From Vespertiliibacter pulmonis (GTDB lineage Bacteria > Pseudomonadota > Gammaproteobacteria > Enterobacterales > Pasteurellaceae), in NCBI RefSeq assembly GCF_013377275.1, contig NZ_CP016615.1, positions 1,622,830 through 1,686,829 of the forward strand: a stretch of DNA of 64,000 nt, read 5' to 3'. This document shows, piece after piece, positions 38,118-48,939 of this stretch (position 1 is the first letter of the stretch; every line of letters begins with the position of its first letter). The notes under the pieces are model-generated. The model saw nothing but the letters and a program-made list of their open reading frames with translations. It did not search any database and had not been told where the DNA came from. The translations under genes and the position numbers were made by a program.

Positions 38118-39329
38118 ATGAGTAATTCTTTATCTTCCAAATTTTTTGGTGGCAATCTTGTATTACGGATTGCAGTAGGTTTAATTATCGGGGTTATTTT
38201 TGCCTTGGTTAGTCCTGAATGGGCAAAGAGTGTGGGCGTATTAGGTCAGTTCTTTGTGAAATCATTGCGTGCCATTGCGCCTATTTTGGTGTTTAGTTTA
38301 GTACTTTCAGCGATTGCGAATAAAGAGGTGGGAAGCGATAGCCGTTTGAAACCAATTTTAGCACTTTATTTACTTGGCACATTTTTAGCGGCATTAACCG
38401 CTGTCGTATTTAGTTACCTCTTCCCGACAACCCTTGAATTAGTAATCAGCCCAGATGGTTTAGCACCACCAAAAGGAGTGGGTGAAGTATTAAAAACGGT
38501 TGTGTTTAATTTAGTTGATAACCCATTGGGAGCAATTACAAACGGTAATTTCTTGGGTATTTTAACGTGGTCTATTGGTTTAGGTATTGCATTGCGTCAC
38601 GCAACAGCGAGTACAAAAGCATTTTTAGTGGATATGTCAGAAGCTGTTTCTTTTGTAGTAAAAGTAGTGATTGCATTTGCGCCTATTGGGGTATTTGGTT
38701 TAGTGGCAGAAACAATTGCTGAAAATGGTATTGATGCTTTTGCAGGTTATTTCCGTCTATTAGGCGTTTTACTAGGTGCAATGCTATTTGTGGCGTTTGT
38801 GCTTAACCCATTATTAGTTTTCTTAAAAATTCGCCGTAATCCATACCCATTAACATTAACTTGTTTGCGTGAAAGTGGTGTAACAGCATTCTTTACTCGT
38901 AGTTCAGCAGCTAATATTCCTGTGAATATGGGGTTAGCTAAACGTTTGGGATTAAAAGAAGAAATTTACTCAATCTCTATTCCATTAGGGGCTAATATCA
39001 ATATGGCAGGGGCAGCAATTACTATTACTGTTTTAACCCTTGCTGCAGCGTATACGCAAGGTATTGTGCCAGATTTTTGGACAGCATTATTATTAAGTCT
39101 TGTTGCTTCTATCTGTGCCTGTGGTGCATCAGGTGTTGCTGGTGGTTCATTATTGTTAATTCCATTAGCGTGTAGCTTATTTAATATTCCAAATGATGTT
39201 GCAGCACAAGTCATTGGGGTTGGTTTTATTATTGGTGTTATCCAAGATTCTGCGGAAACGGCGTTAAATTCATCAACTGATGTGCTTTTCACCGCAGCAG
39301 TTAGTTTATCTGATGATGCCAAAGCATAA
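38118..39329 (+). CDS. sstT: Serine/threonine:sodium symporter
   Basis: 403-residue dicarboxylate/amino-acid:cation symporter of the SstT subgroup. The serine-rich re-entrant loop ([20 protein letters not shown]) and the [16 protein letters not shown] segment are typical. AGGAA precedes ATG 38118. Monocistronic, with its own terminator. The 277-base upstream region is AT-rich with a wide inverted repeat but no regulator site I can name. Confidence 0.94.
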   Translation: MSNSLSSKFFGGNLVLRIAVGLIIGVIFALVSPEWAKSVGVLGQFFVKSLRAIAPILVFSLVLSAIANKEVGSDSRLKPILALYLLGTFLAALTAVVFSYLFPTTLELVISPDGLAPPKGVGEVLKTVVFNLVDNPLGAITNGNFLGILTWSIGLGIALRHATASTKAFLVDMSEAVSFVVKVVIAFAPIGVFGLVAETIAENGIDAFAGYFRLLGVLLGAMLFVAFVLNPLLVFLKIRRNPYPLTLTCLRESGVTAFFTRSSAANIPVNMGLAKRLGLKEEIYSISIPLGANINMAGAAITITVLTLAAAYTQGIVPDFWTALLLSLVASICACGASGVAGGSLLLIPLACSLFNIPNDVAAQVIGVGFIIGVIQDSAETALNSSTDVLFTAAVSLSDDAKA

Positions 39330-39348
39330 AGAATTTTGATGTTTATTG

Positions 39349-39375
39349 AAGCGGAATAATATTATTCCGCTTTTT
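39349..39375 (+). terminator. Intrinsic terminator after sstT
   Basis: AAGCGGAATAAT is inverted directly as ATTATTCCGCTT, then seven T. Confidence 0.92.
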
Positions 39376-39410
39376 TTATTCCTTTTAATCATAGCATCAC
39401 GGCTTTTTAA

Positions 39411-39432
39411 TTTTGCGATCACGATCGAAAAA
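39411..39432 (+). promoter_or_regulatory. CRP-S (competence, Sxy-dependent) site upstream of comEC
   Basis: TTTTGCGATC followed by ACGATCGAAAAA fits the Pasteurellaceae CRP-S consensus, whose hallmark is T-G-C-G-A half-sites instead of T-G-T-G-A. It lies 110 bases before comEC/rec2, a known member of this regulon in H. influenzae. Confidence 0.85.
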
Positions 39433-39541
39433 TCCCCTTTCTTTTATTTTCAACCTCAATTATTTCACTTACTGTCTGCTTATTTTAATTGACTATATTT
39501 CTGCATTTAAACGTAATTTAAAACCGTTAGGTGATGTATAA

Positions 39542-41815
39542 ATGAATTTAGATCGCTTTTGCCAATTATTCGTTATTAGTTTATTGCCTTTGCTGGTATT
39601 ACCCTCAAGGTTATTAAACGTTGGCTTTTTTCTTGCTATGGTTTGTCTTTTTCTTGCTATTTTTCTGAGATGTTACCGTTGGGCAGTTTTAGGCATAATA
39701 ATAGCGATCAGTTATGGGCAAATAATACAAATGGTTACACAAGCGAATAAGGTTCAGGCAGGAAAAGAACCGATTGTGATTACAATTACACAAATCTTAA
39801 AGCAAAGAGAGTACCGAACGGCGATTGCAGAAAATGATAAAGGAGAACGGATTTATTTGAACTGGCAGGCTAAATTACCGTTACAACTTGGCGGCCGTTA
39901 TCAAGTAATGTTAAATAGCCGCCCAATTTCAGGTCGTTTTAATATTAGCAATTTTGACCGACAAAAATGGTATTTCAGCCAAAAAATAATGAAAATTGCT
40001 ACAGTAAAGCAAGCAATATCGTTAGACGGTGAGCGTAAATTACTTTGGCGTAATCAATGGTTTGAACGAGTGCTAAAAAAAACTGATCAGCTTGTTTCAC
40101 AAGGGTTATTATTGGCGTTAGCGTTTGGGGAACGTGGTTGGTTGTCATTAACTGATTGGCAACTTTTTCAACAAACATCAACGGCACATCTGATTGCGAT
40201 TTCAGGATTACATATTGCATTGGCTTTTGGGTTTGGAATTTGGTTCGCTAAAGCTATTCAGTGGCTTGGGTGGCAGACAAACTGTTTACAAGCGGTGAGA
40301 TCATCACAACTTTTTCGTATAATTATTGGTTTTACCGTCGCTATTGGTTATAGCTATCTAGCTGGTTTTTCAGTGCCAACGTTGCGTGCCATTGTGGCAA
40401 TCAGCCTTGTGTTAGGTTTACAACTATTACATCGTTATTACACGCCTTGGCAATATTGGTGGCGAACTGTGGCATTGTTATTGTTATTTGACCCAATGAG
40501 TTTATTATCAGATAGTTTCTGGCTTTCTATCTTAGCTGTTGCTAGTCTGATTTTATGGTATCACTATTTCCCTTTTCGCTCGTTTTTACCCGAAAAATAC
40601 AAAAATATCCGTGGCGTTGCTCGTTTTTTCTTGGCGTTATTACATTTACAAGCGGGTATTTGGCTACTATTTTTACCTGTCCAGCTCTATTTTTTTGAAG
40701 GCATTTCCCTATTTTCATTATTAGCTAATTTATTGATTGTACCGCTGTATAGTTTGGTACTCATTCCTTTAATTTTATTTAGTTTATTAACAGATAATTT
40801 CTTTGCGACTTGGCAACTTGCTGATTGGCTAGCTCAAGGAAGTCTTTTGTTATTAAAACCGTTAGCTCAATATTGGATAACATTAAGCAATGAGCAACAA
40901 TGGCAGTTGATGAGCTTTAATTTCTTTCTACTTATTATGTTATGGGTATATCAAAATGGGATTAAAAAATGGATTTGGCTGAGTATTTTTCCTTTGCTAT
41001 TTAACCGCTTGCCGATGGTTTTCCATACTATTTTTCCCTTACCTGAGGTTAGATGGGTGAATTTTGATGTAGGACAAGGGCTTGCAATGGCGTTGATTTA
41101 TCAAGAACAGAATGAACGAAAGGCGATTGTCTATGATACAGGGGCGAGTTGGCAGGGTGGTTCAATGGCAGAGTTGGAAATCATACCTTATTTACAGCGA
41201 CAAGGTGTAATCCTTGAGGCATTATTTGTTAGCCATTCGGATAACGATCATTCAGGTGGTGTGCCAGCGCTGTTGCAACAATACCCAAATACACAGCTGA
41301 TTTTATCACAGCAGTCTGGCTATAAACGTCCAGTGGAACACTGTATTATCGGCAAAACGTGGCATTTTGGTACGATTTCCTTACAAAGCATTTATCCAAT
41401 ATCATTACCGAAACGAGCTGAGAATGCCGATTCTTGCGTATTATTAGTTGAAATTGGGAAATATCGACTGCTATTTACTGGCGATAGTGGTCGCCAGCAA
41501 GAACAAATATTTGCTCAATCTATCGGCAAAATTGATTTTTTGCAGGTAGGGCATCACGGTAGTAATACCAGTACTAGCCATAGTTTGTTAGCGAAAGTAA
41601 TGCCCACAGTTGCTATTATTTCGGCAGGGCGTTGGAACCCGTGGAAATTACCCACTAAGCAGATTAATAAGCGGTTAGAACAGTACCAAATTTTGCAGTT
41701 TAATACGGCAAAAGTAGGTATGGTGAATGTAGATTTCTATCCAGATTATTATGAAATTACCACAGGCAGACATCCATTTAGCCCGTGGTTTCGAGAGTAT
41801 TTGGGATCGCCCTAA
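39542..41815 (+). CDS. comEC: DNA internalisation competence protein ComEC/Rec2
   Basis: 757-residue inner-membrane channel carrying transforming DNA into the cytoplasm. A membrane-rich N-terminal part with the competence domain (LLALAFGERGWLS, AISGLHIALAFGFG) is followed by a C-terminal metallo-beta-lactamase domain with HSDNDHSGG near residues 565-573 and HHGSNTSTS. AGGTGA precedes the ATG. In frame throughout, so the cell probably is transformable, consistent with the many USS. Named rec2 in Haemophilus. Confidence 0.96.
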   Translation: MNLDRFCQLFVISLLPLLVLPSRLLNVGFFLAMVCLFLAIFLRCYRWAVLGIIIAISYGQIIQMVTQANKVQAGKEPIVITITQILKQREYRTAIAENDKGERIYLNWQAKLPLQLGGRYQVMLNSRPISGRFNISNFDRQKWYFSQKIMKIATVKQAISLDGERKLLWRNQWFERVLKKTDQLVSQGLLLALAFGERGWLSLTDWQLFQQTSTAHLIAISGLHIALAFGFGIWFAKAIQWLGWQTNCLQAVRSSQLFRIIIGFTVAIGYSYLAGFSVPTLRAIVAISLVLGLQLLHRYYTPWQYWWRTVALLLLFDPMSLLSDSFWLSILAVASLILWYHYFPFRSFLPEKYKNIRGVARFFLALLHLQAGIWLLFLPVQLYFFEGISLFSLLANLLIVPLYSLVLIPLILFSLLTDNFFATWQLADWLAQGSLLLLKPLAQYWITLSNEQQWQLMSFNFFLLIMLWVYQNGIKKWIWLSIFPLLFNRLPMVFHTIFPLPEVRWVNFDVGQGLAMALIYQEQNERKAIVYDTGASWQGGSMAELEIIPYLQRQGVILEALFVSHSDNDHSGGVPALLQQYPNTQLILSQQSGYKRPVEHCIIGKTWHFGTISLQSIYPISLPKRAENADSCVLLVEIGKYRLLFTGDSGRQQEQIFAQSIGKIDFLQVGHHGSNTSTSHSLLAKVMPTVAIISAGRWNPWKLPTKQINKRLEQYQILQFNTAKVGMVNVDFYPDYYEITTGRHPFSPWFREYLGSP

Positions 41816-41826
41816 GTTAAAAAATA

Positions 41827-42912
41827 TTAAGGAATATCGTGCAATGCATTAGGATTTTTAGTAATAAACATCGCATCGCCATAGCTAAAAAAACGATATT
41901 GAGCAGAAATAGCGTGCTGATAGGCTTGCATACAGTTTTGATAGCCTGCAAAGGCAGAGACTAACATAATCAATGTAGATTCAGGTAAGTGAAAGTTAGT
42001 GACTAACGCATCAACCACTCGAAATGTTTTGCCTGGGTAGAGAAAAATGGTGGTGTCTGAATAAAATGGGGCGATCAATTCACCATTTTTTTCAGCAGCC
42101 TGTGCAGCACTTTCGATAGAACGTACAGAGGTTGTGCCAACGCAGATAACTCGTTTCCCCTTAGCTTTTGTGGCTAGAATTTGATCGACCACTTCTTGGC
42201 TCACTTCTGCATATTCAGCGTGCATTGTATGATCTTCAATGGTTTCAACTCGAACAGGTTGAAAAGTGCCAGCACCAACGTGTAGAGTAACAAATGCCGT
42301 ATTTACGCCTTTTTCTTTGAGTGCTTGCAGTAGGGCATTGTCAAAATGTAATCCTGCTGTTGGTGCTGCAACTGCCCCCGGTACTTTATTATAAACAGTC
42401 TGATAGCGTTCTTGATCAGCATCTTCATCGGGGCGATCAATATAAGGCGGAAGTGGCATATGTCCAGCTTGCTGTAATAATTCTAGTAGAGGTTGTTGTT
42501 CATTAAACTGGAGCTCAAATAAGGTATTGTGGCGAGCGATCATAGTGGCATGTAATCCATTACCTTCACCTAATTTATCTTCTCCTAAAATAATTTCCGC
42601 CCCCTCTTTTAGGGCTTTAGAAGCACGAATATGAGCTAAACAACGGTGTGAGTCAATAATGCGCTCGACTAAAATTTCTAATTTCCCACCGCTTATTTTT
42701 CTACCATAAACCCGAGCAGGAATAACCCGTGTATTGTTAAAAATGAGCAGATCACCTGAATTGATATAGGAGAGCAGATCGGTAAATTGTTGATCGTGAT
42801 ATTCCCCTGTTGGACCGTCTAAATAGAGTAAACGGCTAGCAGTACGGTTAGGCATTGGGTAACGAGCAATGAGTGAGTCGGGTAATTCAAAATGAAAGTC
42901 GGTTACAAGCAC
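41827..42912 (-). CDS. queA: S-adenosylmethionine:tRNA ribosyltransferase-isomerase
   Basis: Makes epoxyqueuosine from preQ1 at the tRNA wobble position. 361 residues, typical start [17 protein letters not shown] and motifs [15 protein letters not shown] and PTAGLHFD. The start is GTG at 42912, supported by AAGGAA at normal spacing. The next genes on the strand (YvcK-like, AI-2E) are close; tgt is not adjacent. Confidence 0.97.
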   Translation of the reverse strand: MLVTDFHFELPDSLIARYPMPNRTASRLLYLDGPTGEYHDQQFTDLLSYINSGDLLIFNNTRVIPARVYGRKISGGKLEILVERIIDSHRCLAHIRASKALKEGAEIILGEDKLGEGNGLHATMIARHNTLFELQFNEQQPLLELLQQAGHMPLPPYIDRPDEDADQERYQTVYNKVPGAVAAPTAGLHFDNALLQALKEKGVNTAFVTLHVGAGTFQPVRVETIEDHTMHAEYAEVSQEVVDQILATKAKGKRVICVGTTSVRSIESAAQAAEKNGELIAPFYSDTTIFLYPGKTFRVVDALVTNFHLPESTLIMLVSAFAGYQNCMQAYQHAISAQYRFFSYGDAMFITKNPNALHDIP

Positions 42913-42952
42913 AGTATTTCCTTAAATATAGAAGTGTAAGAAAAGTGGCAAA

Positions 42953-43906
42953 TTATCGCTTAAATCGAACCGCTTGCAAAGGTTCAAGTTGTGATAATAG
43001 GTTATCAATACCTAGGCATAATTTGTAGCGGTCGTGGCGGTAGGAAACATCATCAGCGTGTAAATCTTGTCGTAATATTTTTATATGATCGGGTACTTGA
43101 TCCGTTTCTTCTAAGGTAGTAATTACCCCATTTAGGCGTTGTTTGCCGATATGATTTTCCAGCCATTGAATACGATCGTTTAATGAAAGCGTGCCAGCAA
43201 TGCCGTGCTCTTTACCTATATTATCAATAAAAATCACTAGGGCGTTGCTTTTGTTGATGGTTTGTGCGATTTCGGTTAAGAGTAAATTGGGCATAATACT
43301 CGTAAAAAAACTACCTGGGCCAAGAATAATTAAATCAGCTTGGTTGATTTCAGTAAGAATTTCAGCAGTCGCAGGCACAGTCGGGACAAGAGAAAGAGAA
43401 GTTGGAAGCTGTTCTAAAGCATCAATAGAGACCTCTCCTACAATAGTTTCACCATTTGCTAAGTGGCTTGCAAGATGAACAGGCATTTCAGACATCGGCA
43501 TTAACCCTACTTTCACACCTAATAAATTACGCACTAAATTTAGCCCGTCAAGGGGACGAATTTCCATATCTTCTAGGGCATTAAGAATTAAATTACCGAG
43601 ATTATGCCCTGCAAGTTCGCCACTACCACTAAAACGGTATTCAAATAAAGCAGATGCAACGGTAGGTTTGACAATAATTTGAGTTAAACAATTACGCAGG
43701 TCCCCCCAAGCAATGCCACCGTGATGAGAACGAATTCGTCCAGTTGATCCACCATTATCAGTCGTTGCCACAATACCCACTAGCCTTTCTTTAAGAAAAG
43801 AGAGGGCGGAAAGTAAACGCCCTAACCCGTGTCCGCCGCCGAGTGCGATGACTTTATTTAATTGAGAAAGGTTTGGGTGGTGGGGGAAGTTAAATTTCTC
43901 AGACAT
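42953..43906 (-). CDS. YvcK/CofD-like protein (gluconeogenesis factor family)
   Basis: 317 residues of the 2-phospho-L-lactate transferase-like fold. N-terminal nucleotide-binding motif ALGGGHGLGRLLSAL, then TTDNGGSTGRIR and GDLRNCL, all family markers. B. subtilis YvcK is needed for growth on gluconeogenic carbon and for cell shape; E. coli YbhK is the homologue. The function here is inferred from the family. AGGA precedes the ATG. Confidence 0.88.
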   Translation of the reverse strand: MSEKFNFPHHPNLSQLNKVIALGGGHGLGRLLSALSFLKERLVGIVATTDNGGSTGRIRSHHGGIAWGDLRNCLTQIIVKPTVASALFEYRFSGSGELAGHNLGNLILNALEDMEIRPLDGLNLVRNLLGVKVGLMPMSEMPVHLASHLANGETIVGEVSIDALEQLPTSLSLVPTVPATAEILTEINQADLIILGPGSFFTSIMPNLLLTEIAQTINKSNALVIFIDNIGKEHGIAGTLSLNDRIQWLENHIGKQRLNGVITTLEETDQVPDHIKILRQDLHADDVSYRHDRYKLCLGIDNLLSQLEPLQAVRFKR

Positions 43907-43945
43907 AACAAATCCTATGTAAACCTGTGCAAAATAATGGGGAAA

Positions 43946-45013
43946 TCAGACCGCTTGTTTACTACTTTCAAGGGGAAGCGCATTTAATACCGCTTTTACC
44001 AGTGTTGCAAGTGGAATGGCAAAAAATACTCCCCAGAATCCCCATAATCCGCCAAAAAATAGTACAGCAACAATAATTGTCAATGGATGTAAATTAACCG
44101 CTTCGGAAAATAGAAATGGCACAACGATATTTCCATCTAAGAGCTGACTAATCACAAAAGCGAACAAAATATAATAGAAATCAGGTGAAAGCCCAAATTG
44201 AAATAGGGCAACTAATATTACGGGGACACTTACCAATACCGCTCCAATATAAGGTACGAGTACGGATAGCCCGACTGCAACTGAAAGAAGAAGCGGGTAG
44301 TTTAGACCAAAGAAGAGAAAGATAGCATAAGTCGCCACACCTACGATTAAAATTTCTAAAAATTTACCTCGAATATAATTAGCAATTTGTTGTTGCATTT
44401 CTTTCCATACGCTTGTCGCTAAACGGCGGTTTGTGGGTAGAAATCGGCTGAATGTATTGATGAATTGGGCTTTATCTTTTAGTAGGAAAAAGACCATTAG
44501 AGGGACTAAAAAGGCGTAAATACCTAGCCCAACGAGGCTAACTAATGAATTAAGCGAGAAGGTTAATAAAGAATCGCCGAAACCAAGAATTTTACTTCTT
44601 ACCGTATTCATTATGGAGTCTAACATTGCATAGTCAATCACTTCGGGGTAGTGTTCTGGTAATGTTTGTAGCCATTCGTTTAATAAATTAAACATTGAGG
44701 GTAAATCTTTAAAAAATCTGACCGCTTGATTCCATAATGTTGGAAGCATTACGCCAAAGAGAAATAGCGAAAGTGAAATAAACCCGCCCAGCACAATTAT
44801 TAAGCTAATGCCTCGAGGTAAGTTTAATTTGTTAGTTAAGAAGTGGATTGGCCACTCTAATAAATAAGCAAAAACAATCGCTACTAATAATGGCATTAAG
44901 AGATTGCTAAAAAAATAGAGTGTGCCGAATCCAACTAGTAAAATAGCCAATAGGACCGCAATTTGTGGGTCGTTAAATTTCTGTTTATACCAATTTTTGA
45001 AGATTTCAAACAT
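43946..45013 (-). CDS. AI-2E family transporter (PerM-like)
   Basis: 355-residue membrane protein with about eight helices of the AI-2E/UPF0118 family. The C-terminal [20 protein letters not shown] motif is typical. Members have been linked to AI-2 export or to sodium/proton exchange, so no substrate is assigned. Part of a minus-strand series with the downstream YvcK-like gene and upstream methyltransferase, each with short gaps. Confidence 0.85.
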   Translation of the reverse strand: MFEIFKNWYKQKFNDPQIAVLLAILLVGFGTLYFFSNLLMPLLVAIVFAYLLEWPIHFLTNKLNLPRGISLIIVLGGFISLSLFLFGVMLPTLWNQAVRFFKDLPSMFNLLNEWLQTLPEHYPEVIDYAMLDSIMNTVRSKILGFGDSLLTFSLNSLVSLVGLGIYAFLVPLMVFFLLKDKAQFINTFSRFLPTNRRLATSVWKEMQQQIANYIRGKFLEILIVGVATYAIFLFFGLNYPLLLSVAVGLSVLVPYIGAVLVSVPVILVALFQFGLSPDFYYILFAFVISQLLDGNIVVPFLFSEAVNLHPLTIIVAVLFFGGLWGFWGVFFAIPLATLVKAVLNALPLESSKQAV

Positions 45014-45031
45014 TGCGGTTTCCTATGTTTA

Positions 45032-45796
45032 TTATTTTTGGCTACATACGGCAATAAATCCGAGTTTTTTATCAGGATCATTAAATGTGTGAAACATTTT
45101 CTTGAATGTTTCTCGATTTTCTGGCTTTAATGCATTGCTCACAATTTTCATTGCACCCATCACACCTTCATCGTAAATTAACCCTTTGGGTGAAAGTAGG
45201 CTCATTTCACCACTGAATGTATCTACGTTACGAAACCCGCAGGTTACAAAGGTTTCTTTCCAGTCTTCTTTGGTTAGTGGGGTAACGGTTGTTTTAATCG
45301 CCTCTCGTAAATCAGCTAACAGCGCTTCTGTATCTTCAGTGGCGGAAGTAGATAACATTACATCTTGAGTCAGTAAAAAACCATTAGGTTTGAGTACCCG
45401 CAGATATTCACGAATTGCTTTTTGTTTGGCTTCATTAGGAAGCATAGTCAGCATCGCTTCGTTAATTACAATATCAAAACTGTTATCTTCAAAGGGCAAT
45501 TTTGTTGCATTAGCCCGTTGAACTTTCACTAGCTCTTCAACTTTATTCTCTACAATATTCTGACGTGCTTTTTCCAGTGCTTCTTCATCAAGATCAACTC
45601 CAATGACGTTACATCCAAATTGTTTCGCAATTTCAATTGCTGTTGTTCCCATATTGCAGGCAACTTCTAATACTTTTTTATTTTTACGGAAATCACCGTT
45701 AGCAATTAGCCAATCCGTTGCGAGTTTGCCACCTGGACGTAAGCGAGTTTTTCCTAAACGAGCTAAGAAATGGTGTCCAATTTCTTCTTTTTTCAT
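45032..45796 (-). CDS. Class I SAM-dependent methyltransferase
   Basis: 254 residues with a Rossmann methyltransferase core: motif I EVACNMGTTAIEIA, motif II VIGVDLDEEALEKA and FEDNSFDIVINEAML. The substrate is unknown. An upstream in-frame start exists at 45808, but ATG 45796 (MKKEEIGHHFLARLG) has GAGGTGG at good spacing. It starts the minus-strand series before the AI-2E gene (18-base gap). The family is common in Pasteurellaceae as an unnamed gene. Confidence 0.85.
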   Translation of the reverse strand: MKKEEIGHHFLARLGKTRLRPGGKLATDWLIANGDFRKNKKVLEVACNMGTTAIEIAKQFGCNVIGVDLDEEALEKARQNIVENKVEELVKVQRANATKLPFEDNSFDIVINEAMLTMLPNEAKQKAIREYLRVLKPNGFLLTQDVMLSTSATEDTEALLADLREAIKTTVTPLTKEDWKETFVTCGFRNVDTFSGEMSLLSPKGLIYDEGVMGAMKIVSNALKPENRETFKKMFHTFNDPDKKLGFIAVCSQK

Positions 45797-45891
45797 ATAC
45801 CACCTCAATTTGCAAAAATATGAATTATCTAGCCGCTTGTTATTGTATAAAGGGGAAGATAATAAAGAGATTATACAGATTTTTCCATTAA

Positions 45892-46023
45892 ATGCTCATA
45901 CAAAACAAGGGATTTTTGCTAAAATTCATAGACTTAATAGAGCCTAGTGTTGGTTATGATAAAGAGTTAGTAATTAGAGCAACAGCTAGCTTAAATGATA
46001 GGCAATATTCACTGATTAAATAG
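45892..46023 (+). other. Short ORF or gene remnant before the GT-like gene
   Basis: A 43-codon ORF (starting MLIQNKGFLLKFIDL) ends 12 bases before the next gene. It has no convincing ribosome binding site. It may be a small leader gene, the 3' remnant of a lost gene, or chance. Confidence 0.25.
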
Positions 46024-46035
46024 GGGGCATATACC

Positions 46036-47277
46036 GTGAGTAAAATAATTCTAACTGCCTTAGATGATAATGACACCTTTTGGTTTGATCATCTTGTTCC
46101 ATTTTTGCTTAGTTTAAGAAAAACGGATTATAGCGGGGAGATTGGTATTATTTCCTACGGGCTATCATCAATAAAAGAACAATTACTTATTGAAAATGGT
46201 TGTTTAGTTTTTCAAGCACCAAGAAAATATGAAAGGATTTATATTGATCGTCAATGGGCGGCTGCAGAAATTGCAAAAAAATATGATTATGTTGCCTTGT
46301 ATGATACCGATATTTGGTTTCCCCATTCACAACTTTCGCTGTTTGATGAAATAAGCGATTACCAGAAATTATACTGTGCTTATGATGTGGCTTATGGTGA
46401 TTTTATTGAGAAGCCCGCCTATAATGGGCAACAAATTCGAGCATTGATGCAAAATTTTCTCCATCAACATAAAAAGGTATGGCAGGTTGGTGTTGTTGCA
46501 GGACATCAGCAGGCTTGGCAAGCCTATCAACAATATATAGAAAATGCCTTGTTACGTTCAGATTTATTCAGCCAAGAGTATGGTATTGATAGTTTATTGA
46601 TGTGTTTATATTCAATGGAATATGACGGTGTCGCCGTTTTACCCGAATATTATAATTGCACTCCAGCAGGTGGAAATTTGAGATACAGTAATTTATCTGC
46701 AAGCGGTGAGTTACTGGAAAATAGTGTATTTACTGTGAATAATCAACCTGTTCAAGGATTACATATTACAGGGCCTTTTCGTTTATGGGATCGTAATTTT
46801 TATGAATATAGCTACCATAATGGTCTGGATTATTTTTCACAAGGAAAAAACTATTGCTTGAAAAAATCCCCGCAACAGGCATTGGATTTTTCATCGCTTA
46901 TTCACTTTTGCCACCAATATTTACCCCAAAATAGAGCGTTGGTATTAAAGCAAATTTTGTCTGATGATGCTGTTCATTGCTCATTAGATGGAACAGATCT
47001 GATTTTAACGGCAGGGGCTAATACGCAAATTTTACTATGTAATACTCAATCGCAAGAGATTGAACTGAAATTTGCAATTTTAGGTAGGATAGATAAATCT
47101 ATTCCCAAAGGGCGTTTTATTGCCCATAACAATAAATCACCTACAATTTGGACATTAAACAAGTGGCAGACAGTGTATTTAAAGCCGAATGAAGAGATCG
47201 TGTTGGCATCTTATGATATTGATACTAACGCTGGCATTAACTGGCGATTACATAATATAAAATTAGTAGAAAGGTAA
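46036..47277 (+). CDS. Unknown protein resembling a GT-A glycosyltransferase
   Basis: 413 residues. The N-terminal ~290 residues look like a nucleotide-sugar transferase of GT-A fold: an early strand ILTALDDND, a D-x-D-like ALYDTDIWFP near residues 92-101, and a later YGIDSLLMCLY segment. The last ~120 residues look beta-rich and unrelated. The start is GTG at 46036 behind a GGGGG stretch. It lies alone between a divergent methyltransferase and convergent guaA. A surface-glycan role is possible, helped by a DUF1919 gene nearby, but I cannot name the family. Confidence 0.6.
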   Translation: MSKIILTALDDNDTFWFDHLVPFLLSLRKTDYSGEIGIISYGLSSIKEQLLIENGCLVFQAPRKYERIYIDRQWAAAEIAKKYDYVALYDTDIWFPHSQLSLFDEISDYQKLYCAYDVAYGDFIEKPAYNGQQIRALMQNFLHQHKKVWQVGVVAGHQQAWQAYQQYIENALLRSDLFSQEYGIDSLLMCLYSMEYDGVAVLPEYYNCTPAGGNLRYSNLSASGELLENSVFTVNNQPVQGLHITGPFRLWDRNFYEYSYHNGLDYFSQGKNYCLKKSPQQALDFSSLIHFCHQYLPQNRALVLKQILSDDAVHCSLDGTDLILTAGANTQILLCNTQSQEIELKFAILGRIDKSIPKGRFIAHNNKSPTIWTLNKWQTVYLKPNEEIVLASYDIDTNAGINWRLHNIKLVER

Positions 47278-47291
47278 ATAGCCCAAAATTT

Positions 47292-47319
47292 CCGTACCTA
47301 ACTATTGAGCTAGGTACGG
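47292..47319. terminator. Hairpin between the GT-like gene and guaA
   Basis: CCGTACCTA pairs with TAGGTACGG around a 10-base loop between convergent genes; the minus-strand side runs into AAATTTT. Confidence 0.75.
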
Positions 47320-47334
47320 GATAATTCTGTTAGG

Positions 47335-48906
47335 TTATTCCCACTCAATCGTTGCAGGTGGCTTACCAGAAACATCATAAACAACACGGGAAATACCGTT
47401 TACTTCATTGATGATACGATTTGAGATTTTGCCTAATAGATCATAAGGCAAATGTGCCCAGTGAGCGGTCATAAAATCAATGGTTTCAACGGCACGGAGA
47501 GAAACAACCCAGTCATATTTACGCCCATCACCCATTACGCCAACGGATTTTACGGGGAGGAAAACAGTAAAAGCTTGGCTAACTTTGTAGTACCAATCAG
47601 CAGTATGTAACTCTTCCATAAAAATAGCATCAGCTTTACGCACTAAATCACAATACTCTTTTTTTACTTCGCCAAGCACCCGTACGCCCAAGCCTGGACC
47701 TGGGAATGGGTGGCGGTTGAGCATATCCGCAGGTAGTCCAAGAGCTAAACCAATTTTACGCACTTCGTCTTTAAATAGCTCACGCAGGGGTTCAACTAAG
47801 CCGAGTTTCATATAATCAGGTAAACCACCCACATTATGGTGCGATTTGATTACGTGGGCTTTTCCTGTTTTGCTAGCAGCCGACTCAATCACATCAGGGT
47901 AAATTGTACCTTGTGCTAACCATTTGACATTGCTAAGTTTTTTCGATTCATCATCAAATACATCAACAAACACTTTGCCGATAATTTTACGTTTTGCTTC
48001 AGGTTCATCAATGCCTTTTAGGGCATCTAAGAAGCGGTTTTCTGCATTGACGTGAATGATATTTAACCCAAATTTATCACCAAACATCTCTAGAACCTGA
48101 TCGGCTTCATTTAAGCGAAGTAAGCCGTTATCTACGAAGACGCAATGTAATTTTTTACCGATGGCTCGGTGTAATAGTAGAGCAGTTACTGAAGAATCAA
48201 CCCCGCCCGATAAGCCTAGAATTACTTCATCATCACCAACTTGGGCTTTAATTCGAGCAACGGCATCTTCAATAATGTTTTCGGCTGTCCAGTTTGTTTG
48301 ACAACCGCAAATATTCACCACAAAATTTTTCAGTAGTGCTAAACCGCTTTTCGTATGAGTAACTTCAGGGTGGAATTGTACACCGTAGAAATGGCGAGTT
48401 TCATCAGACATTGCAGCAATTGGACAGGTTGGTGTTACGCCTGTAATTTGGAATTGTTCAGGCAGTCGAGTTACTTTATCGCCGTGACTCATCCAAACAT
48501 CTAAAGTCGGATCACAAGCGGTGAGATCATCATTAAGTTTTGCAAATAATGCGTCTTCTTGTTTAATTTCAACTTGTGCGTAGCCAAATTCTCGATGATC
48601 AGAGGTTTCAGTTAGGCCGCCTAATTGCATTGCCATTGTTTGCATACCATAGCAAATTCCCAGTACAGGCACGCCTGCGTTAAACACATATTCAGGTGCT
48701 CTAGGGCTGTTATCTTCAGTGGTGCTTTCAGGACCACCTGAAAGAATAATCCCCGTAGGATTAAACTCACGAATATCTTGTTCGCTTACGTCCCAAGCCC
48801 AGAGTTCACAATAAACCCCAATTTCACGCACACGGCGAGCGATAAGTTGGGTATATTGTGAGCCGAAGTCTAAGATTAAAATTTTATGATTATGAATGTT
48901 TGTCAT
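47335..48906 (-). CDS. guaA: GMP synthase (glutamine-hydrolysing)
   Basis: Converts XMP to GMP. 523 residues: an N-terminal class I glutaminase with catalytic cysteine in LGICYGMQ, then the ATP pyrophosphatase domain with [11 protein letters not shown] and the C-terminal dimerisation domain ending PPATIEWE. Last gene of a minus-strand series beginning with guaB, but two unrelated genes lie between. Confidence 0.98.
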   Translation of the reverse strand: MTNIHNHKILILDFGSQYTQLIARRVREIGVYCELWAWDVSEQDIREFNPTGIILSGGPESTTEDNSPRAPEYVFNAGVPVLGICYGMQTMAMQLGGLTETSDHREFGYAQVEIKQEDALFAKLNDDLTACDPTLDVWMSHGDKVTRLPEQFQITGVTPTCPIAAMSDETRHFYGVQFHPEVTHTKSGLALLKNFVVNICGCQTNWTAENIIEDAVARIKAQVGDDEVILGLSGGVDSSVTALLLHRAIGKKLHCVFVDNGLLRLNEADQVLEMFGDKFGLNIIHVNAENRFLDALKGIDEPEAKRKIIGKVFVDVFDDESKKLSNVKWLAQGTIYPDVIESAASKTGKAHVIKSHHNVGGLPDYMKLGLVEPLRELFKDEVRKIGLALGLPADMLNRHPFPGPGLGVRVLGEVKKEYCDLVRKADAIFMEELHTADWYYKVSQAFTVFLPVKSVGVMGDGRKYDWVVSLRAVETIDFMTAHWAHLPYDLLGKISNRIINEVNGISRVVYDVSGKPPATIEWE

Positions 48907-48939
48907 TTTTTGCCTTTGTGCGAATAGTATTGAGTTAAA

